DNA of 6,442 nucleotides from positions 1-6,442 of the forward strand of contig LQHI01000029.1 in NCBI GenBank assembly GCA_001515185.1, in the 5' to 3' direction. This DNA comes from Hadesarchaea archaeon DG-33 (lineage in GTDB: Archaea > Hadarchaeota > Hadarchaeia > Hadarchaeales > Hadarchaeaceae). Below, in pieces: positions 1-5,006 of the stretch. A model generated the notes under the pieces. It was not told the DNA's origin, searched no databases, and worked only from the letters and a program-made list of their open reading frames with translations. Position 1 is the first letter of the stretch. Each line of letters starts with the position of its first letter. A program made the translations under genes and the position numbers.

Positions 1-2
1 CC

Positions 3-251
3 TGCCTACTCTCCGAGCTTCGGGTGAGGCGAGGCCTATTGCTGGCGCCGATGAGCCTCAACCCGGAGTCGGGCTTGGTTTCGGTTCCCATCGCTCCAGA
101 TGAGGTGGCAGAGTTTTCCGTGCTTGATGCTAGCCCTGCTGATGCGCGGCCGTTCGAGTGGAAGCAGCCTTCAAGGGTGGTGCATGAGTTAGTGAAGCAC
201 GCCCACCCGTGGCAGCTCGCTCAAGTCCAAAAGAAGTTCGTGACCGCCTAG
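3..251 (+). CDS. 3' end of an unrecognised gene (5' truncated by the window)
   Basis: The frame is open from the left edge of the window to a TAG stop at 249-251. An internal GTG at 24 could be a start, but nothing favours it over an upstream start outside the window. The visible 82 or so residues end in a stretch rich in W, H, K and Q (PFEWKQPSRVVHELVKHAHP, then WQLAQVQKKFVTA). I do not recognise a family. There is no cysteine cluster, no membrane segment and no obvious repeat. The stretch is clearly more GC-rich than the AT-rich 80 bases after it, which fits a coding end followed by an intergenic promoter region. It may be the tail of a larger protein or a remnant of one. Confidence 0.4.
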   Translation, partial: CLLSELRVRRGLLLAPMSLNPESGLVSVPIAPDEVAEFSVLDASPADARPFEWKQPSRVVHELVKHAHPWQLAQVQKKFVTA

Positions 252-365
252 CCCAGGGAACGCATTAAACAGGTTGTATTTTCAGGTACTGTTAAATTAT
301 TTGGCCTGAATTTCGATAGGTAGGCTAGTTCTTGAACTTGGTGTTTTTCGTAAGTGGCAATTGGC

Positions 366-372
366 TTAAATG
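366..372 (+). promoter_or_regulatory. TATA-like box of the CBS gene, consistent with a leaderless transcript
   Basis: TTAAATG lies in an AT-rich stretch with its centre about 26 nt before the ATG at 395. In archaea the TATA box is centred about 26 nt before the transcript start, so transcription would begin at or next to the start codon. No Shine-Dalgarno-like sequence precedes 395, which agrees with a leaderless mRNA. The box also falls inside the coding part of the longest possible reading frame (TTG at 332), which argues against that start. Confidence 0.5.
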
Positions 373-394
373 CTTTGCAGCGATAATCAAAAAC

Positions 395-781
395 ATGAAA
401 ATTAAAGACGTGATGGAGAAGAATTTGGTTTCAATAGATGGGGAGAGAAATATAATAGACGCATGCAAGCTCATGGGTAAGATGCATATCGGTAGTGTTC
501 TCGTCACGCTTGAAAACAAGCCCTATGGGATATTCACAGAGCGGGATTTGCTTTCTAAAGTCATAGCAAAAGGAGTGGACATAAAGAAAGCTAAGGTCAA
601 AAACTATGCATCACATCCTCTGGTAACAGTTAGTGGTGATTATAGTGTTCGCGAATGTGCACGGATGATGTCTGACATGAAGATAAAGCGCCTGATCGTC
701 ACTTCGCGAGGAAAGATAAAAGGAATATTCACAGCATCTGATTTGGCTCGCGTGATATCTAAGTCTCCTCTGGATTTCTGA
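395..781 (+). CDS. Twin CBS-domain protein
   Basis: This 128-residue protein consists almost only of two CBS motifs, at about residues 1-60 and 68-125. The opening MKIKDVMEKNLVSID is a typical CBS start, and each repeat ends in the usual strand-helix signature: GIFTERDLLSKV in the first and GIFTASDLARVI in the second. A tandem pair of this kind folds as a Bateman module that usually binds adenosine nucleotides such as AMP, ATP or S-adenosylmethionine and acts as an energy or metabolite sensor. It is a cytosolic protein with no catalytic domain, so it probably works on a partner. A TTG at 332 would add 21 residues (through NWLKCFAAIIKN) that are not CBS-like; I chose the ATG at 395 because of the TATA spacing and the domain boundary. 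The stop is followed 14 nt later by the eight-cysteine protein, so the two are very likely co-transcribed. Confidence 0.9.
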   Translation: MKIKDVMEKNLVSIDGERNIIDACKLMGKMHIGSVLVTLENKPYGIFTERDLLSKVIAKGVDIKKAKVKNYASHPLVTVSGDYSVRECARMMSDMKIKRLIVTSRGKIKGIFTASDLARVISKSPLDF

Positions 782-795
782 GGAGGGGGAAATAA

Positions 796-987
796 ATGGA
801 GAAATGCTCCTCCTGTGGAAGGGAACTTCGCGATGAAGGGTTTGGAAAAGAATGGCGCAAATGTAGGTACTGTGATATGCCGCTTTGCTTTAACTGCACC
901 CATTATTTAGGAACGTACGTACGTGGGTTATATTCATATTATTTGGATGTTGTTTGTGTTTGTGAAAAATGTAAATTTAAAAAGTAG
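796..987 (+). CDS. Small eight-cysteine zinc-finger protein (FYVE/RING-like pattern), copy 1
   Basis: This 63-residue protein has four cysteine pairs: C4/C7, C23/C26, C31/C34 and C56/C59, giving C-x2-C-x15-C-x2-C-x4-C-x2-C-x21-C-x2-C, plus an extra C54. This is the ligand order of binuclear cross-brace treble-clef domains such as FYVE and RING fingers; two zinc ions are expected, by inference. Other notable residues are GK-x-W before the third cysteine, CTHY after the sixth, and RGL-x3-Y-x-D before the last pair. A paralogue with identical spacing is encoded at 3538-3266. The start is supported by a strong ribosome binding site, AGGAGGGGG, which overlaps the CBS stop and lies 6 nt before the ATG. 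Its place directly behind the CBS gene suggests a shared function; archaeal proteins that fuse CBS domains to zinc ribbons are known. The specific role is unknown. Confidence 0.85.
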   Translation: MEKCSSCGRELRDEGFGKEWRKCRYCDMPLCFNCTHYLGTYVRGLYSYYLDVVCVCEKCKFKK

Positions 988-1113
988 TAGTTAGCCCCAT
1001 TATTCAGTTTGTTGTTGTTCATAGTCAGATTTCAAAGTTCAACTTGATTTTAATTTTGTACCTTAGATCAAATAAGTTAACAGTTGGTATTTTCATAAGA
1101 AAGTTGGGGCAAG

Positions 1114-1749
1114 TTGGTGGGCGCGGATTTAGCGGGCAGGGTAAATGAGCTGAGGAGAGGCAAGGCGGGCAAACTCATAGCTCGAAGGATGCGAGAGTTC
1201 AAGGATCTCAGCCGTAAGGGCAACAAGGAATGGTTCTCGGAGTTGTGCTTCTGCGTCTTGACGGCGAATTCGACCGCGAGGCTGGGAATGAAGATTCAGC
1301 GCGAACTGGGCAGCAAGGGATTTTTGACGCTCCCGCTCGGGGAACTCAGGCACAAACTAAGGACCGCGGGGCACAGATTTTCGAACACCCGGGCACACTT
1401 CATCGTCGAAGCACGCAGATTTCGCAACATAAAGAATATCATCGAGAGATTCACGGATGCGCGGCAGGCTCGTGGGTGGCTGGTCGAGAACGTGAGGGGG
1501 TTAGGTTATAAGGAATCGAGCCATTTCTTGCGCAATGTGGGATTTGATGATTTAGCAATTTTGGACCGGCATGTGCTCAGCGTGCTGCACGAATATGGGT
1601 TAATCGATGAGGTGTCTCGCCCGCTGACACGTGGGCGATATCTGGAGATAGAGGAAAAGCTCGTGAGGCTCGCGGAGAAGCTCGGGCTCACGCTTGGCGA
1701 GCTGGACCTATATCTTTGGTACTTGAAAACGGGCGAAGTTTTGAAATAA
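1114..1749 (+). CDS. ogg: N-glycosylase/DNA lyase, archaeal Ogg2-type 8-oxoguanine glycosylase
   Basis: This 211-residue enzyme belongs to the Ogg2 branch of the helix-hairpin-helix DNA glycosylases. It excises 8-oxoguanine from DNA and then cleaves the backbone by its lyase activity, as the first step of base excision repair. The N-terminal half carries the family segment NKEWFSELCFCVLTANSTA (38-56). The helix-hairpin-helix with the catalytic lysine is GLGYKESSHFLRNVG (129-143, K133), followed by the catalytic aspartate D151 in LAILDRHVL. The protein ends in a lysine, as the archaeal Ogg2 proteins do, where that terminal lysine takes part in base recognition. Length matches the family (about 205-215). 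The start is uncertain between TTG at 1114 and GTG at 1117, which are adjacent codons; the ribosome binding site GGGG nearby is weak. Its stop lies one base from that of the convergent radical SAM gene. Confidence 0.95.
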   Translation: MVGADLAGRVNELRRGKAGKLIARRMREFKDLSRKGNKEWFSELCFCVLTANSTARLGMKIQRELGSKGFLTLPLGELRHKLRTAGHRFSNTRAHFIVEARRFRNIKNIIERFTDARQARGWLVENVRGLGYKESSHFLRNVGFDDLAILDRHVLSVLHEYGLIDEVSRPLTRGRYLEIEEKLVRLAEKLGLTLGELDLYLWYLKTGEVLK

Positions 1750-1750
1750 A

Positions 1751-2626
1751 TCAACTCGAACTCTTTTTTGAAATTAAGTGACTTCCATCGCAGCTCGTAC
1801 CGGTTGTCAGCTCCCGCAAACCTTCGCGGCAGGAGGCGAAGGTTAGACCATTTTCATCGCACGCTTTCTTGACCGGCCCCATGAGTTCAAGCCTGAGTTT
1901 GCGTGGCAAGTACCAGCTGTTGTGGTGCCGTTCGCCGCGTTCGAAGTACAACGGCGCGAGCTTAGCGGTAGCTCTAGGAAAAACCTGCCGAACGCGATGC
2001 CAGCTATCGGGGCGGGGTTTAAACGTCGATGAGGTTACATGTTTGGCCCCGGTGGTGGCGGCAGCTTTGACGATTTGTTTAATTTCGGTGTCGTTTAGGC
2101 CGGGGATGATTGGGTCGAGACGCAGGCTCACGGGCACACCAGTACTTGAGAGTTTCTTTATCGCCTCCAACCTTCGTTCAGGTGGTGGCGCTCGCGGTTC
2201 GAGTTTTCGGCTCAAATTTCTTTTGAGGGTGGTTATAGTGAAGCTGACCACGCAACGCATCTTCGAGAGCAAATCGATATCACGGATGACGAGATCAGAT
2301 TTCGTTATCACTTGCACTTGGCAGCCCTCGCGCAGAAAGAGTTCAAGGCAGCCGCGGGTTAGCTTAAATTTTGATTCCATCGGCGGGTAAGGATCAGAAC
2401 TGTTTGACATGCTGATAACGCGGCACTTGTCGACCCGCTTGAGATTACGCTTAACCCTCTTCAATAAATTTTTCTTTATTCTGCATTCGAAAGCTCTCGG
2501 CACGTAAGATGTAACGTAACAGTAGACGCACCGATAAGAACATCCAGTGTAAGGGTTGAACCCATATTTTTTTGGGCAGGTGCAGAGAGGGTCATGCCAG
2601 GGGTCAAAATCTCGAATGACATCCAC
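1751..2626 (-). CDS. Radical SAM protein of the SPL (COG1533) type
   Basis: This 291-residue protein has the radical SAM iron-sulfur motif C29-x3-C33-x2-C36 in NPYTGCSYRCVYCY, which binds the 4Fe-4S cluster that reductively cleaves S-adenosylmethionine. Other family marks are SMSNSSDPYPPMESKFKLTR (about 93-112), a TKSD segment (about 128-131) and RLDPIIPGLND (about 168-178). The group is named after spore photoproduct lyase, but most archaeal members are not shown to repair DNA and their substrate is unknown. The GTG start at 2626 is supported by AAGGTG 5 nt upstream; the frame stays open for 20 more codons without a standard start. Two extra cysteines near the N-terminus (C15, C17) precede the cluster. 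The gene converges on the 8-oxoguanine glycosylase. Convergence gives no evidence of co-regulation, so a repair role by context is only a weak suggestion. Confidence 0.88.
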   Translation of the reverse strand: MDVIRDFDPWHDPLCTCPKKYGFNPYTGCSYRCVYCYVTSYVPRAFECRIKKNLLKRVKRNLKRVDKCRVISMSNSSDPYPPMESKFKLTRGCLELFLREGCQVQVITKSDLVIRDIDLLSKMRCVVSFTITTLKRNLSRKLEPRAPPPERRLEAIKKLSSTGVPVSLRLDPIIPGLNDTEIKQIVKAAATTGAKHVTSSTFKPRPDSWHRVRQVFPRATAKLAPLYFERGERHHNSWYLPRKLRLELMGPVKKACDENGLTFASCREGLRELTTGTSCDGSHLISKKSSS

Positions 2627-2676
2627 AATGACACCTTGTTGTTTCTTGTCGGCTTCCAGAAAAATTCTTCTCCAGC

Positions 2677-2685
2677 TTAAATTTC
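2677..2685 (-). promoter_or_regulatory. TATA-like box for the radical SAM gene
   Basis: On the minus strand this reads GAAATTTAA, the only AT-rich run in an otherwise GC-rich stretch. Its centre is about 55 nt before the GTG at 2626, which would place a transcript start near 2654 and leave a leader of roughly 28 nt that contains the AAGGTG ribosome binding site. It overlaps the last codons of the decayed frame upstream. The call rests on composition and spacing only. Confidence 0.3.
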
Positions 2686-2988
2686 GTCAAAAAGCGCGCC
2701 GAGATAAGAGCCGCGGGCATCTCGATGACTGCGGACGACATAGCCCACCCGAACCGCCTTTTGAGCAGCTCGCCGAACCACGTCGCTCCGATCCTTCACG
2801 GACCGTGTGGATTACCCTTACGAGTTCTCCACGCCGCAACCCTTCGAGCGCTTTTGAATCAACCCTGTCAGCCTGCTGTTCAAGGCCTCGTTGAGCCGGC
2901 CTAGCTCTCTGAGGCCCCTACCAGTGGGATCCACCAAGATCGATTCTAGAGGCCCTTCCGGTTTGCTCTCCCGGCGCGAGAAAAATTT
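2677..2988 (-). pseudogene. Decayed reading frame of unknown family
   Basis: On the minus strand one frame runs from about 2988 to a TAA at 2679-2677, interrupted by two TAA codons at 2820-2818 and 2814-2812. Its first part reads SILVDPTGRGLRELGRLNEA and its last part SDVVRRAAQKAVRVGYVV followed by RSHRDARGSYLGALFDEI; both look like real protein. In the middle, about 2880-2795, the neighbouring frame is the better coding candidate (DSKALEGLRRGELVRVIHTV). Two compensating indels would join the three pieces into a continuous sequence that avoids both stops. I do not recognise the product. No convincing start codon is seen; a minus-strand ATG at 3002 lies in another frame and soon meets a stop. 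Decay of a once intact gene is the simplest reading; two sequencing errors would be the alternative. Confidence 0.45.
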
Positions 2989-3028
2989 AGTTTAACTTCC
3001 ATAAATAATTTTCTCACGCTTCGGCGGG

Positions 3029-3036
3029 AGGGTTCA
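3029..3036 (+). repeat. Left half of a possible 8-bp target duplication
   Basis: AGGGTTCA lies directly outside the left IS6-like end. The eight bases directly outside the right end (4942-4949) are GGGGTTCG. They share GGGTTC and differ at the first and last base, both by transitions. IS6-family elements make 8-bp target duplications, so this may be an aged duplication. Confidence 0.35.
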
Positions 3037-3249
3037 GGCACTGTTGCAAACCCGTTTGATAGGACTTTTTTGAGAGTTTAGGGCCCTAAGTGTTGCGTTT
3101 CGTTTGATAAAACGGCTTTTTGATTGTGGAGGAGAGACGTCTGCAACCGCACCACCCTGTCTAGCCGTTGAAATTCGATGACCGGCAATTTTGATATTAT
3201 TGACCTTGCCAGTTACATGAATGCAATCGTGCGTCACCTTACGCGCCAC
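3034..3249 (-). other. Cryptic 71-codon ORF inside the left IS6-like end
   Basis: The frame starts at GTG 3249 and its last codons lie in the IS6-like end, so that the product would finish RVCNSA and stop at 3036-3034, directly outside the element. It contains a lightly repeated motif, SRFIKR and later SPIKR, caused by a 9-bp DNA repeat (CGTTTGATA at 3053-3061 and 3101-3109, 48 bp apart, in frame). I see no ribosome binding site, no known motif and no similarity to the conserved C-terminus of IS6-family transposases. It could be a decayed fragment of an element or chance. I list it so that the region is accounted for and do not claim that it is expressed. Confidence 0.2.
3037..3050 (+). repeat. 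IS6-family-like terminal inverted repeat, left end
   Basis: GGCACTGTTGCAAA here is the same 14-base sequence as the terminal inverted repeat of IS26 as I remember it, and differs by two bases from the GGTTCTGTTGCAAA form found in other IS6-family members. The sequence to its right would be the interior of the element. An inverted partner lies at 4928-4941. No transposase is recognisable next to this end. Confidence 0.6.
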
Positions 3250-3265
3250 ATCTGAGAGAAAACGG

Positions 3266-3538
3266 TCAAAGTTTTATCGCGCATTTCCTGCAAACCTTGC
3301 GGATGTCGATGTAATCCTTCCATAGACCTCGAATCATGGCTCCCACATAATGAGAACAAGTGATACATATTGGATTGCCGCAGAATTCGCATTTACCCCA
3401 TTTTTTCCCAATATCTTCCATCAACAGTCCCTTTCCACAACCCGAACAGACAAAACTCAGGCCTGCGTGAACGTCTTCATAAAAGACGGTAGCTGAGTCA
3501 TGATTTTCCAAGCGCTTGACCTCCCGCTTGACCTCCAC
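3266..3538 (-). CDS. Eight-cysteine zinc-finger protein (FYVE/RING-like pattern), copy 2
   Basis: This 90-residue protein has a charged N-terminal extension of about 30 residues, then the same domain as the protein at 796-987. Its cysteines are C31/C34, C50/C53, C58/C61 and C83/C86, with exactly the same spacing (x2, x15, x2, x4, x2, x21, x2), and 28 of 63 aligned residues match. The core KCEFCGNPICITCSHY resembles the FYVE-finger core C-x2-C-G-x3-C-x2-C-S, and RKVCRKC resembles the FYVE end RVC-x2-C; a common origin with eukaryotic FYVE domains is not implied. I chose GTG at 3538 because GGGAGGG lies 6 nt upstream; TTG at 3565 would add nine residues (LVFKLGGRH) that overlap this ribosome binding site. 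It is divergent from the AbrB-PhoU gene. Binding of two zinc ions is inferred and the partner is unknown. Confidence 0.82.
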   Translation of the reverse strand: MEVKREVKRLENHDSATVFYEDVHAGLSFVCSGCGKGLLMEDIGKKWGKCEFCGNPICITCSHYVGAMIRGLWKDYIDIRKVCRKCAIKL

Positions 3539-3570
3539 GTGTCTCCCTCCCAGTTTAAACACCAAAATGC

Positions 3571-3580
3571 TTAAATAAAT
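3571..3580 (-). promoter_or_regulatory. TATA-like box of the copy 2 zinc-finger gene
   Basis: The minus strand reads ATTTATTTAA. Its centre is about 38 nt before the GTG at 3538, which predicts a transcript start near 3550 and a leader of about 12 nt that just includes the GGGAGGG ribosome binding site. A second AT-rich site, GTTTAAAC at 3553-3560, is too close to serve the GTG start unless the message lacked that site. Confidence 0.45.
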
Positions 3581-3583
3581 AAT

Positions 3584-3607
3584 TTACTTACATAATTTAT
3601 GTAGTAA
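3584..3607. promoter_or_regulatory. Near-palindrome in the divergent promoter region, candidate operator
   Basis: The left arm TTACTTACATAA (3584-3595) and right arm TTATGTAGTAA (3597-3607) are reverse complements if one extra T in the left arm is bulged out, with a single T between them. The dyad sits between the two divergent genes and covers the TATA-like ATAATTTA of the AbrB-PhoU gene, so a bound dimer could block it. Since the right-hand gene encodes an AbrB-type DNA-binding domain, autoregulation is plausible but not shown. AT-rich sequence makes short dyads common; this one is longer than expected. Confidence 0.45.
3592..3599 (+). promoter_or_regulatory. TATA-like box of the AbrB-PhoU gene
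   Basis: ATAATTTA has its centre about 48 nt before the ATG at 3644. This predicts a transcript start near 3621 and a leader of about 23 nt that contains AAGGAG at 3628-3633, 10 nt before the start codon. Confidence 0.4.
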
Positions 3608-3643
3608 TAAGAACCAAAAAATATTGTAAGGAGAAAGATCGTT

Positions 3644-4675
3644 ATGGAGCTGAGGAAACTGCAACTCGTGGGTCGAGCAAGTTTTTCGGTTACATTGCCC
3701 CCCAATTGGGTCAAAGAAAATAAACTAAAGCCGGGCAATCAAGTTACCCTTACCCAAGAGGATGACGGATCATTAAGGCTCGTCCCTGGTATTGTGCCCG
3801 TACGAAAAGAATTCAAGTTCACGATCGATGCCGACCGCTGCAAGCAGCGCGGGCTGCTCCAGAGGCTTGTCGTCGGGGGGTACATTCGGGGCTGCGATTT
3901 GATCGAGGTGGTATCCAAACATAGAATTAGGCGAGATCAAAAGGACGAAATCCAAGACGCGGTCAACGGCCTTTTGGGCTTTGGGATCATGGAAGTGACT
4001 TCAAATCGAGTTGCAATCCACTCCCTAATAGACCATTCTAAATTCCCCATCAGGCCACTTTTAAGAAGGTTGTGTGGACTAGCTTCCTCGATGCATAAAG
4101 ATGCCATGCAGGCGCTAAGGGATAAAGATCTACCCTTGGCGGCGGATGTAACGCATCGGGAAAATGAGGTCGACAAGATATACTGGCTAGCAATAAGACA
4201 ACTTGTGGCGGTAACTCACGATAAAAGCCTCCTTCAAAAGGTCGGCTTGGAGGGGGCGCCTGATCCATTCAGTCACCAAGCTGTAGCAGTTAGATTGGAG
4301 GAAATTGCGGATTGTGCTGAAGATATCGCGCAGAGTCTGCTGGCCCTCGGGAAAAAGAAGATAGGTGATGCGGAGCTACAAGATGTAATCAAGCTCAGCG
4401 AGCTAGCTTACGAAGCATGCCACAACGCGTGTGAGGCATTTTTTAAGGAGAAAATGGCGGCGGCCGATAGCGCGGTAAGGATTGTTGACAATTTTGAGGA
4501 TAGAGTGGAGAAACTTGTCGAGGTAGTGCGCACGCGGGTTGAGGATATTCATGTTGGGACATGCCTGTGTACGATAATCAGGAACCTATGTACGATAGCT
4601 GAATGTGGAAAGAGAATTGCGGAGGTAACGATCAACAATTCTATACTTGTAGAGGGCGGACTCCAAAGGTTGTAA
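3644..4675 (+). CDS. AbrB-PhoU fusion regulator (archaeal phosphate-uptake regulator type)
   Basis: This 343-residue protein has an N-terminal SpoVT/AbrB-type DNA-binding domain (about 1-48: ELRKLQLVGRASFSVTLPPN, then KLKPG-x-QVTL and the closing SLRLVPG). A linker region (about 50-130) follows, then two PhoU-type helical repeats. The first is at about 136-190 with HRENEVDKIYW; the second, about 211-332, contains RLEEIADCAEDIA and ends in RNLCTIAECGKRIAE. PhoU repeats carry E-x3-D motifs that can bind metal clusters and regulate phosphate transport through the Pst transporter and its sensor kinase. Archaeal AbrB-PhoU fusions are annotated as phosphate-uptake regulators that bind DNA directly. 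Here no pst gene is next to it, so the target may be elsewhere or different. Length is usual for the fusion family. The ATG at 3644 is supported by AAGGAG upstream. Confidence 0.9.
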   Translation: MELRKLQLVGRASFSVTLPPNWVKENKLKPGNQVTLTQEDDGSLRLVPGIVPVRKEFKFTIDADRCKQRGLLQRLVVGGYIRGCDLIEVVSKHRIRRDQKDEIQDAVNGLLGFGIMEVTSNRVAIHSLIDHSKFPIRPLLRRLCGLASSMHKDAMQALRDKDLPLAADVTHRENEVDKIYWLAIRQLVAVTHDKSLLQKVGLEGAPDPFSHQAVAVRLEEIADCAEDIAQSLLALGKKKIGDAELQDVIKLSELAYEACHNACEAFFKEKMAAADSAVRIVDNFEDRVEKLVEVVRTRVEDIHVGTCLCTIIRNLCTIAECGKRIAEVTINNSILVEGGLQRL

Positions 4676-4764
4676 ACTTTGCAGTAATCTGTGATTAAAA
4701 AATTTTGTTATCATTTGGATGTTTCATTCGAGTAATGATTATTACCATTCTTGTGTCCCGCCGC

Positions 4765-4782
4765 CTTTCTTAGCAAAGAAAG
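4765..4782. repeat. Short hairpin after the AbrB-PhoU gene
   Basis: CTTTCTT (4765-4771) and AAGAAAG (4776-4782) form a 7-bp stem with the loop AGCA; on the plus strand TATTTTT follows at 4788-4794. It lies 90 nt after the AbrB-PhoU stop and could act as a terminator or processing site, but it also covers the stop codon of the transposase relic on the minus strand and may be accidental. Confidence 0.25.
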
Positions 4783-4927
4783 CCATCTATTTTTGCCGCT
4801 TGAGTGGGCGTGTTGTTCTTAAATTCCCATTCTGTGGTCTGATGAAGTTAAAGTAAACTCGCAGCCCATCGAGCAAGGCTTGGGCGGTTTGATTGCCGTT
4901 GAATTCCTGCATGATTTTATTACGCGG
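4770..4927 (-). pseudogene. C-terminal relic of an IS6-like DDE transposase, frameshifted
   Basis: The minus strand encodes RNKIMQEFNGNQTAQALL followed by DGLRVYFNFIRP, then after a frameshift near 4832 EFKNNTPTQAAKIDGFLC and a TAA at 4772-4770. Joined, this matches the usual end of IS6/IS240-type archaeal transposases: a helix with the catalytic-domain tail, the YNFIRPH motif and the N-K-TPAEAAGI-like end. The histidine after IRP is replaced by Q. Only about 50 codons remain; the catalytic DDE residues and the N-terminus are missing. The fragment begins directly inside the IS6-like terminal repeat at 4928-4941, so an internal deletion has joined that end to the C-terminal part. It lies between the AbrB-PhoU gene and the 46-residue protein gene and is not functional. 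Confidence 0.72.
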
Positions 4928-4941
4928 TTTGCAACAGAACT
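4928..4941 (-). repeat. IS6-family-like terminal inverted repeat, right end
   Basis: On the minus strand this reads AGTTCTGTTGCAAA, one base from the GGTTCTGTTGCAAA end typical of several IS6-family elements. It shares CTGTTGCAAA and the next two bases with the left end at 3037-3050 in inverted orientation. The transposase relic follows directly on its inner side, which supports its identity. Confidence 0.6.
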
Positions 4942-4949
4942 GGGGTTCG
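4942..4949 (+). repeat. Right half of a possible 8-bp target duplication
   Basis: GGGGTTCG lies directly outside the right IS6-like end and matches the octamer AGGGTTCA outside the left end at six of eight positions. By chance two given octamers agree this well in roughly one of 240 cases, assuming equal base frequencies. Confidence 0.35.
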
Positions 4950-4953
4950 AAAA

Positions 4954-4961
4954 TTTTAAAT
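4954..4961 (+). promoter_or_regulatory. TATA-like box of the 46-residue protein gene
   Basis: TTTTAAAT, preceded by the purine-rich CGAAAA, has its centre about 49 nt before the ATG at 5007. It predicts a transcript start near 4984 and a leader of about 23 nt containing GGGAGGGGAAGG, which is a strong ribosome binding site. Confidence 0.55.
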
Positions 4962-5006
4962 AAGTTATGTTTGCTCCTATCAAATGGAATTCTTGGGAGG
5001 GGAAGG

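Larger units (their letters stand above)
3037..4941. mobile_element. Possible IS6-bounded unit of 1905 bp carrying two genes
   Basis: The unit is delimited by IS6-like ends in inverted orientation and by flanking octamers that agree at six of eight positions. Between them lie the second eight-cysteine gene, the AbrB-PhoU gene and, next to the right end, a transposase C-terminus. A pair of IS6-type copies in inverted orientation around cargo, both since reduced by deletion, would give this layout. Two independent old insertions would leave similar ends but would not predict matching octamers. No intact transposase remains, so the unit would now be immobile on its own. An AbrB-PhoU regulator is not a usual cargo gene, which lowers my confidence. 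Confidence 0.35.

Noticed and set aside
332..394. TTG start that would extend the CBS protein by 21 residues
   Set aside because: The extension is not CBS-like and contains the TATA-like box whose spacing fits the ATG at 395.
988..1113. Possible RNA gene or small ORF between the zinc-finger gene and the glycosylase
   Set aside because: The stretch is AT-rich with no stable hairpin, tRNA-like arms or convincing frame; it probably holds only the end of one unit and the promoter of the next.
1869..2390. A 173-codon plus-strand frame over the radical SAM gene
   Set aside because: The minus-strand frame carries clear radical SAM motifs; the plus frame has none and no ribosome binding site.
2556..2894. 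A 112-codon plus-strand frame rich in R, S and P
   Set aside because: It overlaps the start of the radical SAM gene and the decayed minus-strand frame, and its composition is that of a shadow frame.
4741..4764. Possible inner terminal repeat of the transposase relic (ATTCTTGTGTCC)
   Set aside because: It keeps only a few bases of the CTGTTGCAAA core; the match is no better than expected by chance.
4893..5006. Upstream extension of the 46-residue protein
   Set aside because: It runs through the IS6-like end, a TATA-like box and a strong ribosome binding site, so translation from 4893 is unlikely.
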